NCBI RefSeq assembly: GCF_003255815.1
Contig: NC_037673.1
Span: forward strand, 160,744,793-160,808,792
Reading direction: 5' to 3'
Origin: Theropithecus gelada
Taxonomy: Eukaryota > Chordata > Mammalia > Primates > Cercopithecidae
DNA length: 64,000 nt
The position numbers and the translations under genes were made by a program. Each line of letters starts with the position of its first letter. Position 1 is the first letter of the stretch. Positions 12,111 through 22,470 of this stretch are shown in pieces. The notes under the pieces were generated by a model. It was given only the letters and a program-made list of their open reading frames with translations. It did no database searches and had not been told where the DNA came from.

Positions 12111-14124
12111 CAAATAAAATAATCAACATTATTTTTTTGGTGTCAAATACAAATTTTGAATTTTTTTAAGAAAAAAAAGACAAAATAAGAGACTTTAAAG
12201 AAGCTTTGCATTAGAAACTTTGGGCCATTCTCTCAGACCTTGAATGGATACTCAACTCATATTCTCCCTTCAAATTTCAAGTAGGAAACTAAGGCATTTA
12301 GACACATAGAAAAAAGCAATTTGGAAAGAGAGAGAGAAAATGTGTGTTGGGTGTACTATTGTTTCTCTTTCTCTCAAATGAGAGAAATTATTAATCAGTT
12401 AACTTCCTAGATATTTAGATATTCCTGGTGTTACATGGAGAGGATTACTATAAGCAGCAGCAATGGAATAGAATTTTTGCACATAAAGTCAAGAAAGATA
12501 GTTCCAAGATTCTACTATAATCTTGACTGTGACTTTAATCTTGGGTAAGTCACTAACTTATAGTTTAGTCATCCATATCAGGAAGTGATTAAGTTTGTCC
12601 ATTGGAATTTGGTGGGCAGGCTCTTCAGGCTATTAGAGGAGGCTGCAATAAAGCAGTAGAAGCACAGGATATCTAAATACATTATCATGTCCCAAATCCC
12701 ACAGAATCTAATGAAAGAGCATACCACACAATTCTACCACAAGCCCTGCAAGTATTAATGGGTCCTCTTTAATTAATAAAGAAGAGAGAAAAACATATTG
12801 CAAAAGATACCTGAAGGAGAATAAGCTTATGATGACCACAGACTTTATCTAAAATCAAATTTCAAATCAGGTAAGAACAGTAAAACCAAACAAAAAGCAA
12901 ACAATAAAATTAAAGTATATAGGTAAAGCCAAAAAGTAAAACAGGGCATGGTTTGGTCCTAAAATACTATAATGTTACGTCAAGTTCATTCTCCTTTATT
13001 CTAATTTTTAAATCTGAATAGCTTCCTTTTTTTCCCCTACATCCTTTGCAAGGTATTACATAGTTTCTCCATGTTTAATATTATCAAAATCTATAATGGT
13101 TATGATTTTTACCTGGCATTCTATATATTTTTTCTTATGGTTTTCTCTTCCTGGTGGAATTTTTCTAAATTATTTGTTTATATTTCTTCACTTTTTAAAC
13201 TTTAAAAATGAGGAACAGTGAATAACTACATTGCAATATCTAGGTCAACATAACATGAAAGCTCTATACACCTTAACATCAACTATTAAACAATAATAAA
13301 ATTCTGGAATGGAAAAAAAGACTCACTAAAAATAGCTGGAATTTAAAATTATATTTTTCAGCCTGTTAATTTATCATACGGAGTAAAAATAAGCCATAGG
13401 GAGGAAATGGAAACTCTATCAAATGCCTCTGTGTTGCAGTAAACTTAATTATACAGCATGCCATAAAATGACAGTAATATTAGAGAGGAAACGTAGCAAT
13501 TTCAGATGTGCAATAACTGCTTTTTACAAGGAAAGAAATTACATCAAGTACATATACCTAAACAGTCTAATACTGTTTTCCAGCAAGAGCTGGTGGGATT
13601 CACAGTCAAGGGGAGGCAAAGATTTACCTACACTGAAATCTGCTTAGTCCAAGAATGTTTGCCTATGAAAATCACTGCATGTAAGTGTGTTCTCTTGCTA
13701 ATATATAATAAGTACCTAACATAAAAATTTACATTCAGTCTTTAAATATGTATGTATACATATGTATGTAATAGCCTCAATCAAATCCCTTATTAACAGA
13801 TGAATTCTTGGCTTTTAAAGAAACTCTGAAGAGCTTCTTGCTACATATGACCTATGTGTACATAACATAGAACTACATCGTAGGAACAACATCCCATTAC
13901 GAATTTAATAGAATTAATTGTAATGTTTCTAAAGAAGCTTTGATATATAATCATGCTAAAAAATCTTTTATTTAAAAACTGAAAGATAACAATTTTTAAA
14001 TTTTAAGTGAAAATTATCATGAAATTTCTGCCTTCTATGATTTTCTTTAAGAAAAATTAACATAATTATATTTATTGGTGTGTTGGTATTCTCTTGTTTA
14101 TGAGATCATTACATCAGCAATTAT
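12111..14124. other. unique DNA with a faint MIR
   Basis: No gene is supported. A diverged sense MIR core is visible near 12510-12595 ('gtgactttaatcttgggtaagtcact', abridged). The remainder is AT-rich single-copy sequence. Confidence 0.45.
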
Positions 14125-14129
14125 AGCCT

Positions 14130-14278
14130 TGTGTGTATATATGATACACATATATGTATATATATCTATATGTATATATAATACATATACATTATATACA
14201 TATAAAATATACATATGTAAATATACATATGTATATTTTATATATAATATATGTGTGTGTGTGTGTGTGTATATATAG
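14130..14278. repeat. TA/TG-rich microsatellite
   Basis: About 150 bp of interrupted TA, ATAC and TG repeats ending in a (GT)9-like run (14249-14268). It lies directly on the tail side of the antisense Alu, inside that Alu's probable TSD, so it most likely grew from the Alu A-tail. Confidence 0.9.
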
Positions 14279-14572
14279 ATTTTTTTTTTTTAGATGGAGT
14301 CTCCCTCTGTCACCCAGGCTGGTGTGCAGTGGCACCATCTCGACTCACTGCAACCTCCGCCTCCCAGGTTCAAGTGATTCTCATGCCTCAGCCTCCTGCA
14401 TAGCCGGGATTACAGGCATGCACCATCATCCCTGGCTAATTTTTGTATTTTTAGTAGACACAGGGTTTCGCCATGTTGGCCAGGCTGGTCTTGAACCCCT
14501 GACCACAGGTTATTTACCCATCTTGGCCTCCCAAAGTGCTGAGATTACAGGCGTGAGCCACCATGCCCAGCC
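14279..14572 (-). mobile_element. Alu, antisense
   Basis: A full dimeric Alu with its T-run tail at 14280-14291 and its 5' end at 14572. A 7-bp exact TSD 'agccttg' is seen at 14125-14131 and 14573-14579 if the microsatellite is counted as part of the tail. Confidence 0.93.
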
Positions 14573-14639
14573 AGCCTTGCATATTTGTAATATATCTTTA
14601 CCTAAATGTTTCTATAAAGTAGGTTTCTTAACACACAAA

Positions 14640-14860
14640 GCATTGTTCAAATAATGATTTTTCCACTTACTATCTGAATGACCTCAGGGAAATTCTCTAT
14701 AACAGAATCTGTTTCTTTTTCTGTAAAATTTACTGTATTAATGCCCACAAGTTTTATACTTGTTATCCATGATAGAAATAATGCATGTAAAGTTTCTCCT
14801 ACATTTCTAAGCACATAGTAGGCAGATAACATACTGATAACTGTTATTTCTTCTATCATC
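14640..14860 (+). mobile_element. MIR fragment
   Basis: Sense MIR core: 'ccacttactatctgaatgac' followed by 'ctgtttctttttctgtaaaa' and 'aatgcatgtaaagtttctcc', ending near 'aagcacatagtaggcag'. Spacing and order match the MIR consensus. Confidence 0.65.
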
Positions 14861-17040
14861 ATGTACATGGTGTGGTATACACTAGACTGGGGTTCTAATT
14901 TCATTATTATCTGTTGACCTTGGGTAAATCCATCTCTTTGACATATTCGTAACACCATTTACGTTTATGAGAATTTTGCAAATTCTCCAGATTTTATTAA
15001 AAAGAAGATGTGCCTTGGTGCTATGTATGTCAGACACTTATTATCTTACATTAAAAAAAAAAGAGATACAGGTTTGTGTTTCAGGAAACAGAGAAGTATA
15101 AGTTGTGGCATAGAATGACAGATTACTAGGTAAAAATGTTACCGGACTGAAGATATAAATCAGTGCTTCTGAAGCTAAGGGAATTGGAGAGGAGGGGTTA
15201 TAATAGGAAAATAAGTAATTAGAGTGTCCTAATTTTGCGCTCATGGATAAAATAGAAGGATGAAGGGATAGTTTGAGAGGAAGGAGACAAAAGTCAGCTT
15301 TGATCGGACACAATAAGCCTCCAGATAACGATGAGAAGTGGACAGTGGTGGACGGACATAGTCTGATGCTCCCAGTGATACTGATAAGAGGTTACCGTCA
15401 GCTGGTGCAAAAATTATCTCCTTACTTGTTTGTTATTGACTAAAATTCTTTGATCAAGAATTACATTTTTTTTTTACATATATCACCAGTGGGGTAAAAA
15501 GTTCTACGCTTTTGATTGAAGATGTTTTAAAATGATCTGTTAAGCAAGTTTATTAAGCTATCTCTTAACTTGTACACAGATGTATGTCATGCCTTATACC
15601 TAAAAACTGCCTGTTTATAATATAATATGGAAAGTATTTTCCCTTTTTCCTTTCTTCCCTCTCACTCACCTGCCTACTCACCTAACTTCCTTTCATCCTT
15701 CCTACGTATTTACCTTGAGAGAGAATGTTCATCTCCTCTCTCATGACATATTTATATCTTTGTCTAAAGCCTGTGAATATTAGGACTAAAGACTACATCC
15801 CTAATTTCTTGATTTTCTCTGGTGATATTTGGTATAAAGACAGAAATTTAGTAAGCAGGTGACATTGGAAAATTTGTTAAATAGAATTAATTCCTTTCCG
15901 TAAATATGAATAAGTGGTTCTTAAAGATAAAATGTCAACTATTCACTCATCTCTTTGATAGGTCATTGGCCACACCACATGCCATATGGCAAATGTGGTG
16001 AAGTTAACACAGGAATAAGAGGATATTCTTCTTTGAAGATGCAAATTATGACAAGTTAATTCTAGAATGGCTGAGATAATTAGCAATTGCCTACTCTGAA
16101 CCTGACAATATATTATGCTCTTTGTATATATATGTTAACTCTAAGTTTAGAACAACTCTGGGATAGTAAGTGGTTTATGGTCCATACTATAAAGAAAAAA
16201 ACAGAATAGAAAAGCCAAGGGTTCAATCCACACACAATGGTAAGCGGCACACTGAGTATTAATGTAAATGTAAATGATTCTTCGATAACCCCGGAGCCAA
16301 TGGAACCAATGTTTACCATCCTACTTCAAAATTTTTCTTCATCATATAAACCATGATCTATTATATACATCTGTAAGAGTTATTACAAAATTACAGATAA
16401 AACTCCAAATATATGAAATCAGTGTTTTAGATATCAATTTATTTTTTATTTTCAAAACTGGAATTTATAATTTTTACACTTACAGAATTTGCATAGTCCA
16501 CAGGAAGATGCTGAAGATACCACTATGTCATTGGAGACCTATGCAGTGCTTTTCAGGTTGAAGGAAAGCATCTATCACCAGCTGCATGTGCTCAGGGAAA
16601 AAAAAATATGTTGCAAGAATTCATTATTTTTTCTCCATTTCTAGCCCCTGTTCCTATTCAGGTACAGCAGCACAGATGGTGTTGTGGTAAAGACACATAA
16701 CACTGTCAGGAGCTGTATAATATATGACACAAATCTGGCATTCCACGTTCCCACAAGTTTCAAGGTTAAGATAGAAACTGGTCACTTTCTGACATTCAAT
16801 TAACTTCTTTTCTTTGAATTTGCGTTAAAATATAAAATTATTTTTATGAGAGAATTTTCCCCAATTCATTCATTTCCATGACTCCATGAGTTTATTAACA
16901 TAGATCTAATAATATTTTGAATTATTTTAATGTATCTTGTGTTGTCATAAGTATGGTCTTAAAAGGTATTCAATTAAAAATTGAATTATATGTAAATTAA
17001 TGAGAGAAGCTTGGTAAAGGGGTTAATGGATAATGCTTTT
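14861..17040. other. unique DNA, no gene seen
   Basis: AT-rich sequence with a (TTCC)-like pyrimidine stretch near 15645-15715. I see no exon-like frame or repeat that I can name. Confidence 0.45.
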
Positions 17041-17057
17041 GAAAATTCAAAGCTATT
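17041..17057. repeat. left L1 target-site duplication
   Basis: 'gaaaattcaaagctatt' is repeated exactly at 22502-22518. The perfect 17-bp match indicates a recent insertion. The nick site implied on the bottom strand (TTTC/AA) is one base from the L1 endonuclease consensus TTTT/AA. Confidence 0.97.
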
Positions 17058-17335
17058 GGGGGCGGAGCAAGATGGCCGAATAGGAGCAGCTCCAGTCTTC
17101 AACTCCCAGCGCCAGCGACACAGAAGACCGGTGATTTCGGCATTTTCAACTGAGCCTCTGCTGCTGTTACCCAGGCAAACAGGGTCTGGAGTGGACCTCA
17201 AGCAATCTCCAACAGACCTACAGCTGAGGGTCCTGACTGTTAGAAGGAAAACTATCAAACAGGAAGGACACCTACACCAAAACCCCATCAGTACATCACC
17301 ATCATCAAAGACCAGAGGCAGATAAAACCACAAAG
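17058..17335 (+). promoter_or_regulatory. L1 5'UTR, shortened by splicing
   Basis: The first 97 nt (17058-17154) match the L1 5' end up to CTGAG, the bases that precede the GT donor in full-length elements. Sequence then resumes at CCTCTGCTGCTG (17155), which in related L1s follows TTCTGCAG, a good acceptor. The remaining 181 nt run to the ORF1 start. The YY1 core 'aagatggcc' near +12 (17069-17077), which sets the start site, is kept. Known L1 elements in the missing part (SRY/SOX sites, the antisense promoter, and in apes ORF0) should be absent. Promoter output is therefore expected to be weak. Confidence 0.85.
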
Positions 17336-18352
17336 ATGGGGAAAAAGCAGGGCAGAAAAGCTGGAAATTCAAAAAATAAGAGCACATCTCCCCCGGCAAA
17401 GGAGCGCAGCTCATCGCCAGCAACGGATCAAAGCTGGACGGAGAATGACTTTGACGAGATGAGAGAAGAAGGCTTCAGTCCATCAAATTTCTCAGAGCTA
17501 AAGGAGGAATTACGTACCCAGCGCAAAGAAACTAAAAATCTTGAAAAAAAAGTGGAAGAATTGACGGCTAGACTAATTAATGCAGAGAAGGTCATAAACG
17601 AAATGAAAGAGATGAAAACCATGACACGAGAAATACGTGACAAATGCACAAGCTTCAGTAACCGACTCGATCAACTGGAAGAAAGAGTATCAGCAATTGA
17701 GGATCAAATGAATGAAATGAAGCGAGAAGAGAAACCAAAAGAAAAAAGAAGAAAAAGAAATGAACAAAGCCTGCAAGAAGTATGGGATTATGTAAAAAGA
17801 CCAAATCTACGTCTGATTGGGGTGCCTGAAAGTGAGGGGGAAAATGGAACCAAGTTGGAAAACACTCTTCAGGATATCATCCAGGAGAACTTCCCCAACC
17901 TAGTAGGGCAGGCCAACATTCAAATCCAGGAAATACAGAGAACACCACAAAGATACTCCTCGAGAAGAGCAACTCCAAGACACATAATTGCCAGATTCAC
18001 CAAAGTTGAAATGAAGGAAAAAATCTTAAGGGCAGCCAGAGAGAAAGGTCGGGTTACCCACAAAGGGAAGCCCATCAGACTCACAGCAGATCTCTCGGCA
18101 GAAACTCTCCAAGCCAGAAGAGAGTGGGGGCCAATATTCAACATTCTTAAAGAAAAGAATTTTAAACCCAGAATTTCATATCCAGCCAAACTAAGTTTCA
18201 TAAGTGAAGGAGAAATAAAATCCTTTACAGATAAGCAAATGCTTAGAGATTTTGTCACCACTAGGCCTGCCTTACAAGAGACCCTGAAGGAAGCACTCAA
18301 CATGGAAAGGAACAACCGGTACCAGCCATCTCAAAAACATGCCAAAATGTAA
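17336..18352 (+). CDS. LINE-1 ORF1 protein (RNA-binding trimer)
   Basis: The nucleic-acid chaperone that coats L1 RNA in cytoplasmic RNPs and is needed for retrotransposition. Length is 338 aa, the same as human ORF1p. Visible parts: a basic N-terminus; a heptad-rich coiled coil at about 52-153; an RRM at about 157-252; and a C-terminal domain with REKG (235-238) and YPAKLS (282-287). RNA-contact arginines R155, R159, R210/R211 and R261 are present. Proline-directed phosphosites S18, S27, T203 and T213 are all conserved. The ATG follows 'aaccacaaag', the usual L1 context. The coiled coil differs strongly from human L1PA1 while the RRM and CTD are near identical, as expected from rapid evolution of that region and a monkey lineage. 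No defect seen. Confidence 0.97.
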   Translation: MGKKQGRKAGNSKNKSTSPPAKERSSSPATDQSWTENDFDEMREEGFSPSNFSELKEELRTQRKETKNLEKKVEELTARLINAEKVINEMKEMKTMTREIRDKCTSFSNRLDQLEERVSAIEDQMNEMKREEKPKEKRRKRNEQSLQEVWDYVKRPNLRLIGVPESEGENGTKLENTLQDIIQENFPNLVGQANIQIQEIQRTPQRYSSRRATPRHIIARFTKVEMKEKILRAAREKGRVTHKGKPIRLTADLSAETLQARREWGPIFNILKEKNFKPRISYPAKLSFISEGEIKSFTDKQMLRDFVTTRPALQETLKEALNMERNNRYQPSQKHAKM

Positions 18353-18415
18353 AGACCATCGAGGCTAGGAAGAAACTGCATCAACTAATGAGCAAAATAA
18401 CCAGTTAATATCATA
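18353..18415 (+). other. L1 inter-ORF spacer
   Basis: 63 bp between the ORF1 TAA and the ORF2 ATG, the standard size. In the family ORF2 is translated from the same bicistronic RNA by unconventional termination/reinitiation. No second promoter is visible. Confidence 0.9.
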
Positions 18416-21400
18416 ATGGCAGGATCAAGTTCACACATAACAATCTTAACCTTAAATGTAAATGGACTAAATGCTCCAATTAAGAGACACAGACTGGCAA
18501 ACTGGATAAAGAGTCAAGACCCATCAGTCTGCTGTATTCAGGAGACCCATCTCACACGCAGAGACATACATAGGCTCAAAATAAAGGGATGGAGGAAGAT
18601 TTACCAAGCAAATGGAGAACAAAAAAAAGCGGGGGTTGCAATACTAGTCTCTGATAAAACAGACTTTAAACCATCAAAGATCAAAAGAGACAAAGAAGGC
18701 CATTACATAATGGTCAAGGGATCAATTCAACAGGAAGAGCTAACTATCCTAAATATATATGCACCCAATACAGGAGCACCCAGATTCATAAAGCAAGTCC
18801 TTAGAGACTTACAAAGAGACTTAGACTCCCATACAATAATAATGGGAGACTTCAACACTCCACTGTCAACATTAGACAGATCAACGAGACAGAAAGTTAA
18901 CAAGGATATCCAGGAATTGAACTCATCTCTGCAGCAAGCAGACCTAATAGACATCTATAGAACTCTCCACCCCAAATCAACAGAATATACATTCTTCTCA
19001 GCACCACATCGTACTTATTCCAAAATTGACCACGTAATTGGAAGTAAAGCACTCCTCAGCAAATGTACAAGAACAGAAATTATAACAAACTGTCTCTCAG
19101 ACCACAGTGCAATCAAACTAGAACTCAGGACTAAGAAACTCAATCAAAACTGCTCAACTACATGGAAACTGAACAACCTGCTCCTGAATGACTACTGGGT
19201 ACATAACGAAATGAAGGCAGAAATAAAGATGTTCTTTGAAACCAATGAGAACAAAGATACAACATACCAGAATCTCTGGGACACATTTAAAGCAGTGTGT
19301 AGAGGGAAATTTATAGCACTAAATGCCCACAAGAGAAAGCAGGAAAGATCTAAAATTGACACTCTAACATCGCAATTAAAAGAACTAGAGAAGCAAGAGG
19401 AAACACATTCGAAAGCTAGCAGAAGGCTAGAAATAACTAAGATCAGAGCAGAACTGAAGGAGATAGAGACACAAAAAACCCTCCAAAAAATCAATGAATC
19501 CAGGAGTTGGTTTTTTGAAAAGATCAACAAAATTGACAGACCACTAGCAAGACTAATAAAGAAGAAAAGAGAGAAGAATCAAATCGACGCAATTAAAAAT
19601 GAAAAAGGGGATATCACCACCGACCCCACAGAAATACAAACTACCATCAGAGAATACTATAAACACCTCTACGCAAATCAACTGGAAAATCTAGAAGAAA
19701 TGGATAATTTCCTGGACACTTACACTCTTCCAAGACTAAACCAGGAAGAAGTTGAATCCCTGAATAGACCAATAGCAGGCTCTGAAATTGAGGCAACAAT
19801 TAATAGCCTACCAACCAAAAAAAGTCCAGGACCAGATGGATTCACAGCTGAATTCTACCAGAGGTACAAGGAGGAGTTGGTACCATTCCTTCTGAAACTA
19901 TTCCAATCAATAGAAAAAGAGGGAATCCTCCCTAACTCATTTTATGAGGCCAACATCATCCTGATACCAAAGCCTGGCAGAGATACAACAAAAAAAGAGA
20001 ATTTTAGACCAATATCCCTGATGAACATCGATGCAAAAATCCTCAATAAAATACTGGCAAACCGGATTCAGCAACACATCAAAAAGCTTATCCACCATGA
20101 TCAAGTGGGCTTCATCCCTGGGATGCAAGGCTGGTTCAACATTCGCAAATCAATAAACATAATCCAGCATATAAACAGAACCAAAGACAAGAACCACATG
20201 ATTATTTCAATAGATGCAGAAAAGGCTTTTGACAAAATTCAACAGCCCTTCATGCTAAAAACGCTCAATAAATTCGGTATTGATGGAACGTACCTCAAAA
20301 TAATAAGAGCTATTTATGACAAACCCACAGCCAATATCATACTGAATGGGCAAAAACTGGAAAAATTCCCTTTGAAAACTGGCACAAGACAGGGATGCCC
20401 TCTCTCACCACTCCTATTCAACATAGTGTTGGAAGTTCTGGCTAGGGCAATCAGGCAAGAGAAAGAAATCAAGGGTATTCAGTTAGGAAAAGAAGAAGTC
20501 AAATTGTCCCTGTTTGCAGATGACATGATTGTATATTTAGAAAACCCCATTGTCTCAGCCCAAAATCTCCTTAAGCTGATAAGCAACTTCAGCAAAGTCT
20601 CAGGATACAAAATTAATGTGCAAAAATCACAAGCATTCTTATACACTAGTAACAGACAAACAGAGAGCCAAATCATGAATGAACTTTCATTCACAATTGC
20701 TTCAAAGAGAATAAAATACTTAGGAATCCAACTTACAAGGGATGTAAAGGACCTCTTCAAGGAGAACTACAAACCACTGCTCAGTGAAATAAAAGAGGAC
20801 ATAAACAAATGGAAGAACATACCATGCTCATGGATAGGAAGAATCAATATCGTGAAAATGGCCATACTGCCCAAGGTAATTTATAGATTCAATGCCATCC
20901 CCATCAAGCTACCAATGAGTTTCTTCACAGAATTGGAAAAAACTGCTTTAAAGTTCATATGGAACCAAAAAAGAGCCCGCATCTCCAAGACAATCCTAAG
21001 TCAAAAGAACAAAGCTGGAGGCATCACGCTACCTGACTTCAAACTATACTACAAGGCTACAGTAACCAAAACAGCATGGTACTGGCACCAAAACAGAGAT
21101 ATAGACCAATGGAACAGAACAGAGTCCTCAGAAATAATACCACACATCTACAGCCATCTGATCTTTGACAAACCTGAGAGAAACAAGAAATGGGGAAAGG
21201 ATTCCCTATTTAATAAATGGTGCTGGGAAAATTGGCTAGCCATAAGTAGAAAGCTGAAACTGGATCCTTTCCTTACTCCTTATACGAAAATTAATTCAAG
21301 ATGGATTAGAGACTTAAATGTTAGACCTAATACCATAAAAATCCTAGAGGAAAACCTAGGTAGTACCATTCAGGACATAGGCATGGGCAAAGACTTCATG

Positions 21401-22243
21401 TCTAAAACACCAAAAGCAACGGCAGCAAAAGCCAAAATTGACAAATGGGATCTCATTAAACTAAAGAGCTTCTGCACAGCAAAAGAAACTACCATCAGAG
21501 TGAACAGGCAACCTACAGAATGGGAGAAAATTTTTGCAATCTACTCATCTGACAAAGGGCTAATATCCAGAACCTACAAAGAACTCCAACAAATTTACAA
21601 GAAAAAAACAAACAACCCCATCAAAAAGTGGGCAAAGGATATGAATAGACATTTCTCAAAAGAAGACATTCATACAGCCAACAAACACATGAAAAAATGC
21701 TCATCATCACTGGCCATCAGAGAAATGCAAATCAAAACCACAATGAGATACCATCTCACACCAGTTAGAATGGCGATCATTCAAAAGTCAGGAAACAACA
21801 GGTGCTGGAGAGGATGTGGAGAAATAGGAACACTTTTACACTGTTGGTGGGATTGTAAACTAGTTCAACCATTATGGAAAACAGTATGGCGATTCCTCAA
21901 GGATCTAGAACTAGATGTACCATATGACCCAGCCATCCCATTACTGGGTATATACCCAAAGGATTATAAATTATGCTGCTATAAAGACACATGCACACGT
22001 ATGTTTATTGCAGCACTATTCACAATAGCAAAGACTTGGAATCAACCCAAATGTCCATCAGTGACAGATTGGATTAAGAAAATGTGGCATATATACACCA
22101 TGGAATACTATGCAGCCATAAAAAAGGATGAGTTTGTGTCCTTTGTAGGGACATGGATGCAGCTGGAATCCATCATTCTTAGCAAACTATCACAAGAACA
22201 GAAAACCAAACACCGCATGTTCTCACTCATAGGTGGGAACTGA
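18416..22243 (+). CDS. LINE-1 ORF2 protein (endonuclease/reverse transcriptase)
   Basis: A 1275-aa protein that nicks target DNA and primes reverse transcription of L1 RNA in the nucleus. The length equals human ORF2p. The APE-type endonuclease (1-239) has N14, E43, D145, N147, D205, D229 and H230. A PIP-box-like QTTIREYY (408-415) matches the PCNA-binding motif. The reverse transcriptase has D600 in ISIDAEKAFDK, motif B GTRQGCPLSP (656-665) and the FADD pair D702/D703. A C-x3-C-x7-H-x4-C cysteine motif (CWRGCGEIGTLLHCWWDC) lies near the C-terminus. All motifs are intact and the frame is open throughout. The start ATG is the first after ORF1 and gives the family-standard N-terminus. Antisense frames inside it are shadows. 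Confidence 0.97.
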   Translation: MAGSSSHITILTLNVNGLNAPIKRHRLANWIKSQDPSVCCIQETHLTRRDIHRLKIKGWRKIYQANGEQKKAGVAILVSDKTDFKPSKIKRDKEGHYIMVKGSIQQEELTILNIYAPNTGAPRFIKQVLRDLQRDLDSHTIIMGDFNTPLSTLDRSTRQKVNKDIQELNSSLQQADLIDIYRTLHPKSTEYTFFSAPHRTYSKIDHVIGSKALLSKCTRTEIITNCLSDHSAIKLELRTKKLNQNCSTTWKLNNLLLNDYWVHNEMKAEIKMFFETNENKDTTYQNLWDTFKAVCRGKFIALNAHKRKQERSKIDTLTSQLKELEKQEETHSKASRRLEITKIRAELKEIETQKTLQKINESRSWFFEKINKIDRPLARLIKKKREKNQIDAIKNEKGDITTDPTEIQTTIREYYKHLYANQLENLEEMDNFLDTYTLPRLNQEEVESLNRPIAGSEIEATINSLPTKKSPGPDGFTAEFYQRYKEELVPFLLKLFQSIEKEGILPNSFYEANIILIPKPGRDTTKKENFRPISLMNIDAKILNKILANRIQQHIKKLIHHDQVGFIPGMQGWFNIRKSINIIQHINRTKDKNHMIISIDAEKAFDKIQQPFMLKTLNKFGIDGTYLKIIRAIYDKPTANIILNGQKLEKFPLKTGTRQGCPLSPLLFNIVLEVLARAIRQEKEIKGIQLGKEEVKLSLFADDMIVYLENPIVSAQNLLKLISNFSKVSGYKINVQKSQAFLYTSNRQTESQIMNELSFTIASKRIKYLGIQLTRDVKDLFKENYKPLLSEIKEDINKWKNIPCSWIGRINIVKMAILPKVIYRFNAIPIKLPMSFFTELEKTALKFIWNQKRARISKTILSQKNKAGGITLPDFKLYYKATVTKTAWYWHQNRDIDQWNRTESSEIIPHIYSHLIFDKPERNKKWGKDSLFNKWCWENWLAISRKLKLDPFLTPYTKINSRWIRDLNVRPNTIKILEENLGSTIQDIGMGKDFMSKTPKATAAKAKIDKWDLIKLKSFCTAKETTIRVNRQPTEWEKIFAIYSSDKGLISRTYKELQQIYKKKTNNPIKKWAKDMNRHFSKEDIHTANKHMKKCSSSLAIREMQIKTTMRYHLTPVRMAIIQKSGNNRCWRGCGEIGTLLHCWWDCKLVQPLWKTVWRFLKDLELDVPYDPAIPLLGIYPKDYKLCCYKDTCTRMFIAALFTIAKTWNQPKCPSVTDWIKKMWHIYTMEYYAAIKKDEFVSFVGTWMQLESIILSKLSQEQKTKHRMFSLIGGN

Positions 22244-22470
22244 ACAATGAGATCACTTGGACTCGGGAAGGGGAACATCACACCGGGGCCTATCATGGGG
22301 AGGGGGGCGGGGGGAGGGATTGCATTGGGAGTTATACCTGATGTAAATGACGAGTTGATGGGTGCAGCACACCAACAAGGCACAAGTATACATATGTAAC
22401 AAACCTGCACGTTATGCACATGTACCCTACAACTTACAGTATAATAATAATAAATAAATTTAAAAGAAAA
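22244..22470 (+). other. L1 3'UTR with G-rich tract
   Basis: A monkey-type L1 3'UTR. A G-quadruplex-capable run of four G blocks (4, 6, 6 and 3 G, each separated by one base) lies at 22297-22318. The 'gtatacatatgtaac' and 'ttatgcacatgtaccctac' blocks are characteristic of primate L1 3' ends. Confidence 0.9.

Noticed and set aside
14154..14654. 166-aa frame
   Set aside because: Translation of a TA/TG microsatellite plus an antisense Alu.
17011..17325. 104-aa frame upstream of L1 ORF1
   Set aside because: It runs from flanking DNA through the TSD into the L1 5'UTR; a chance frame.
17920..18315. 131-aa antisense frame inside ORF1, and similar antisense frames inside ORF2
   Set aside because: Shadows of intact L1 ORFs on the other strand, with no independent support.
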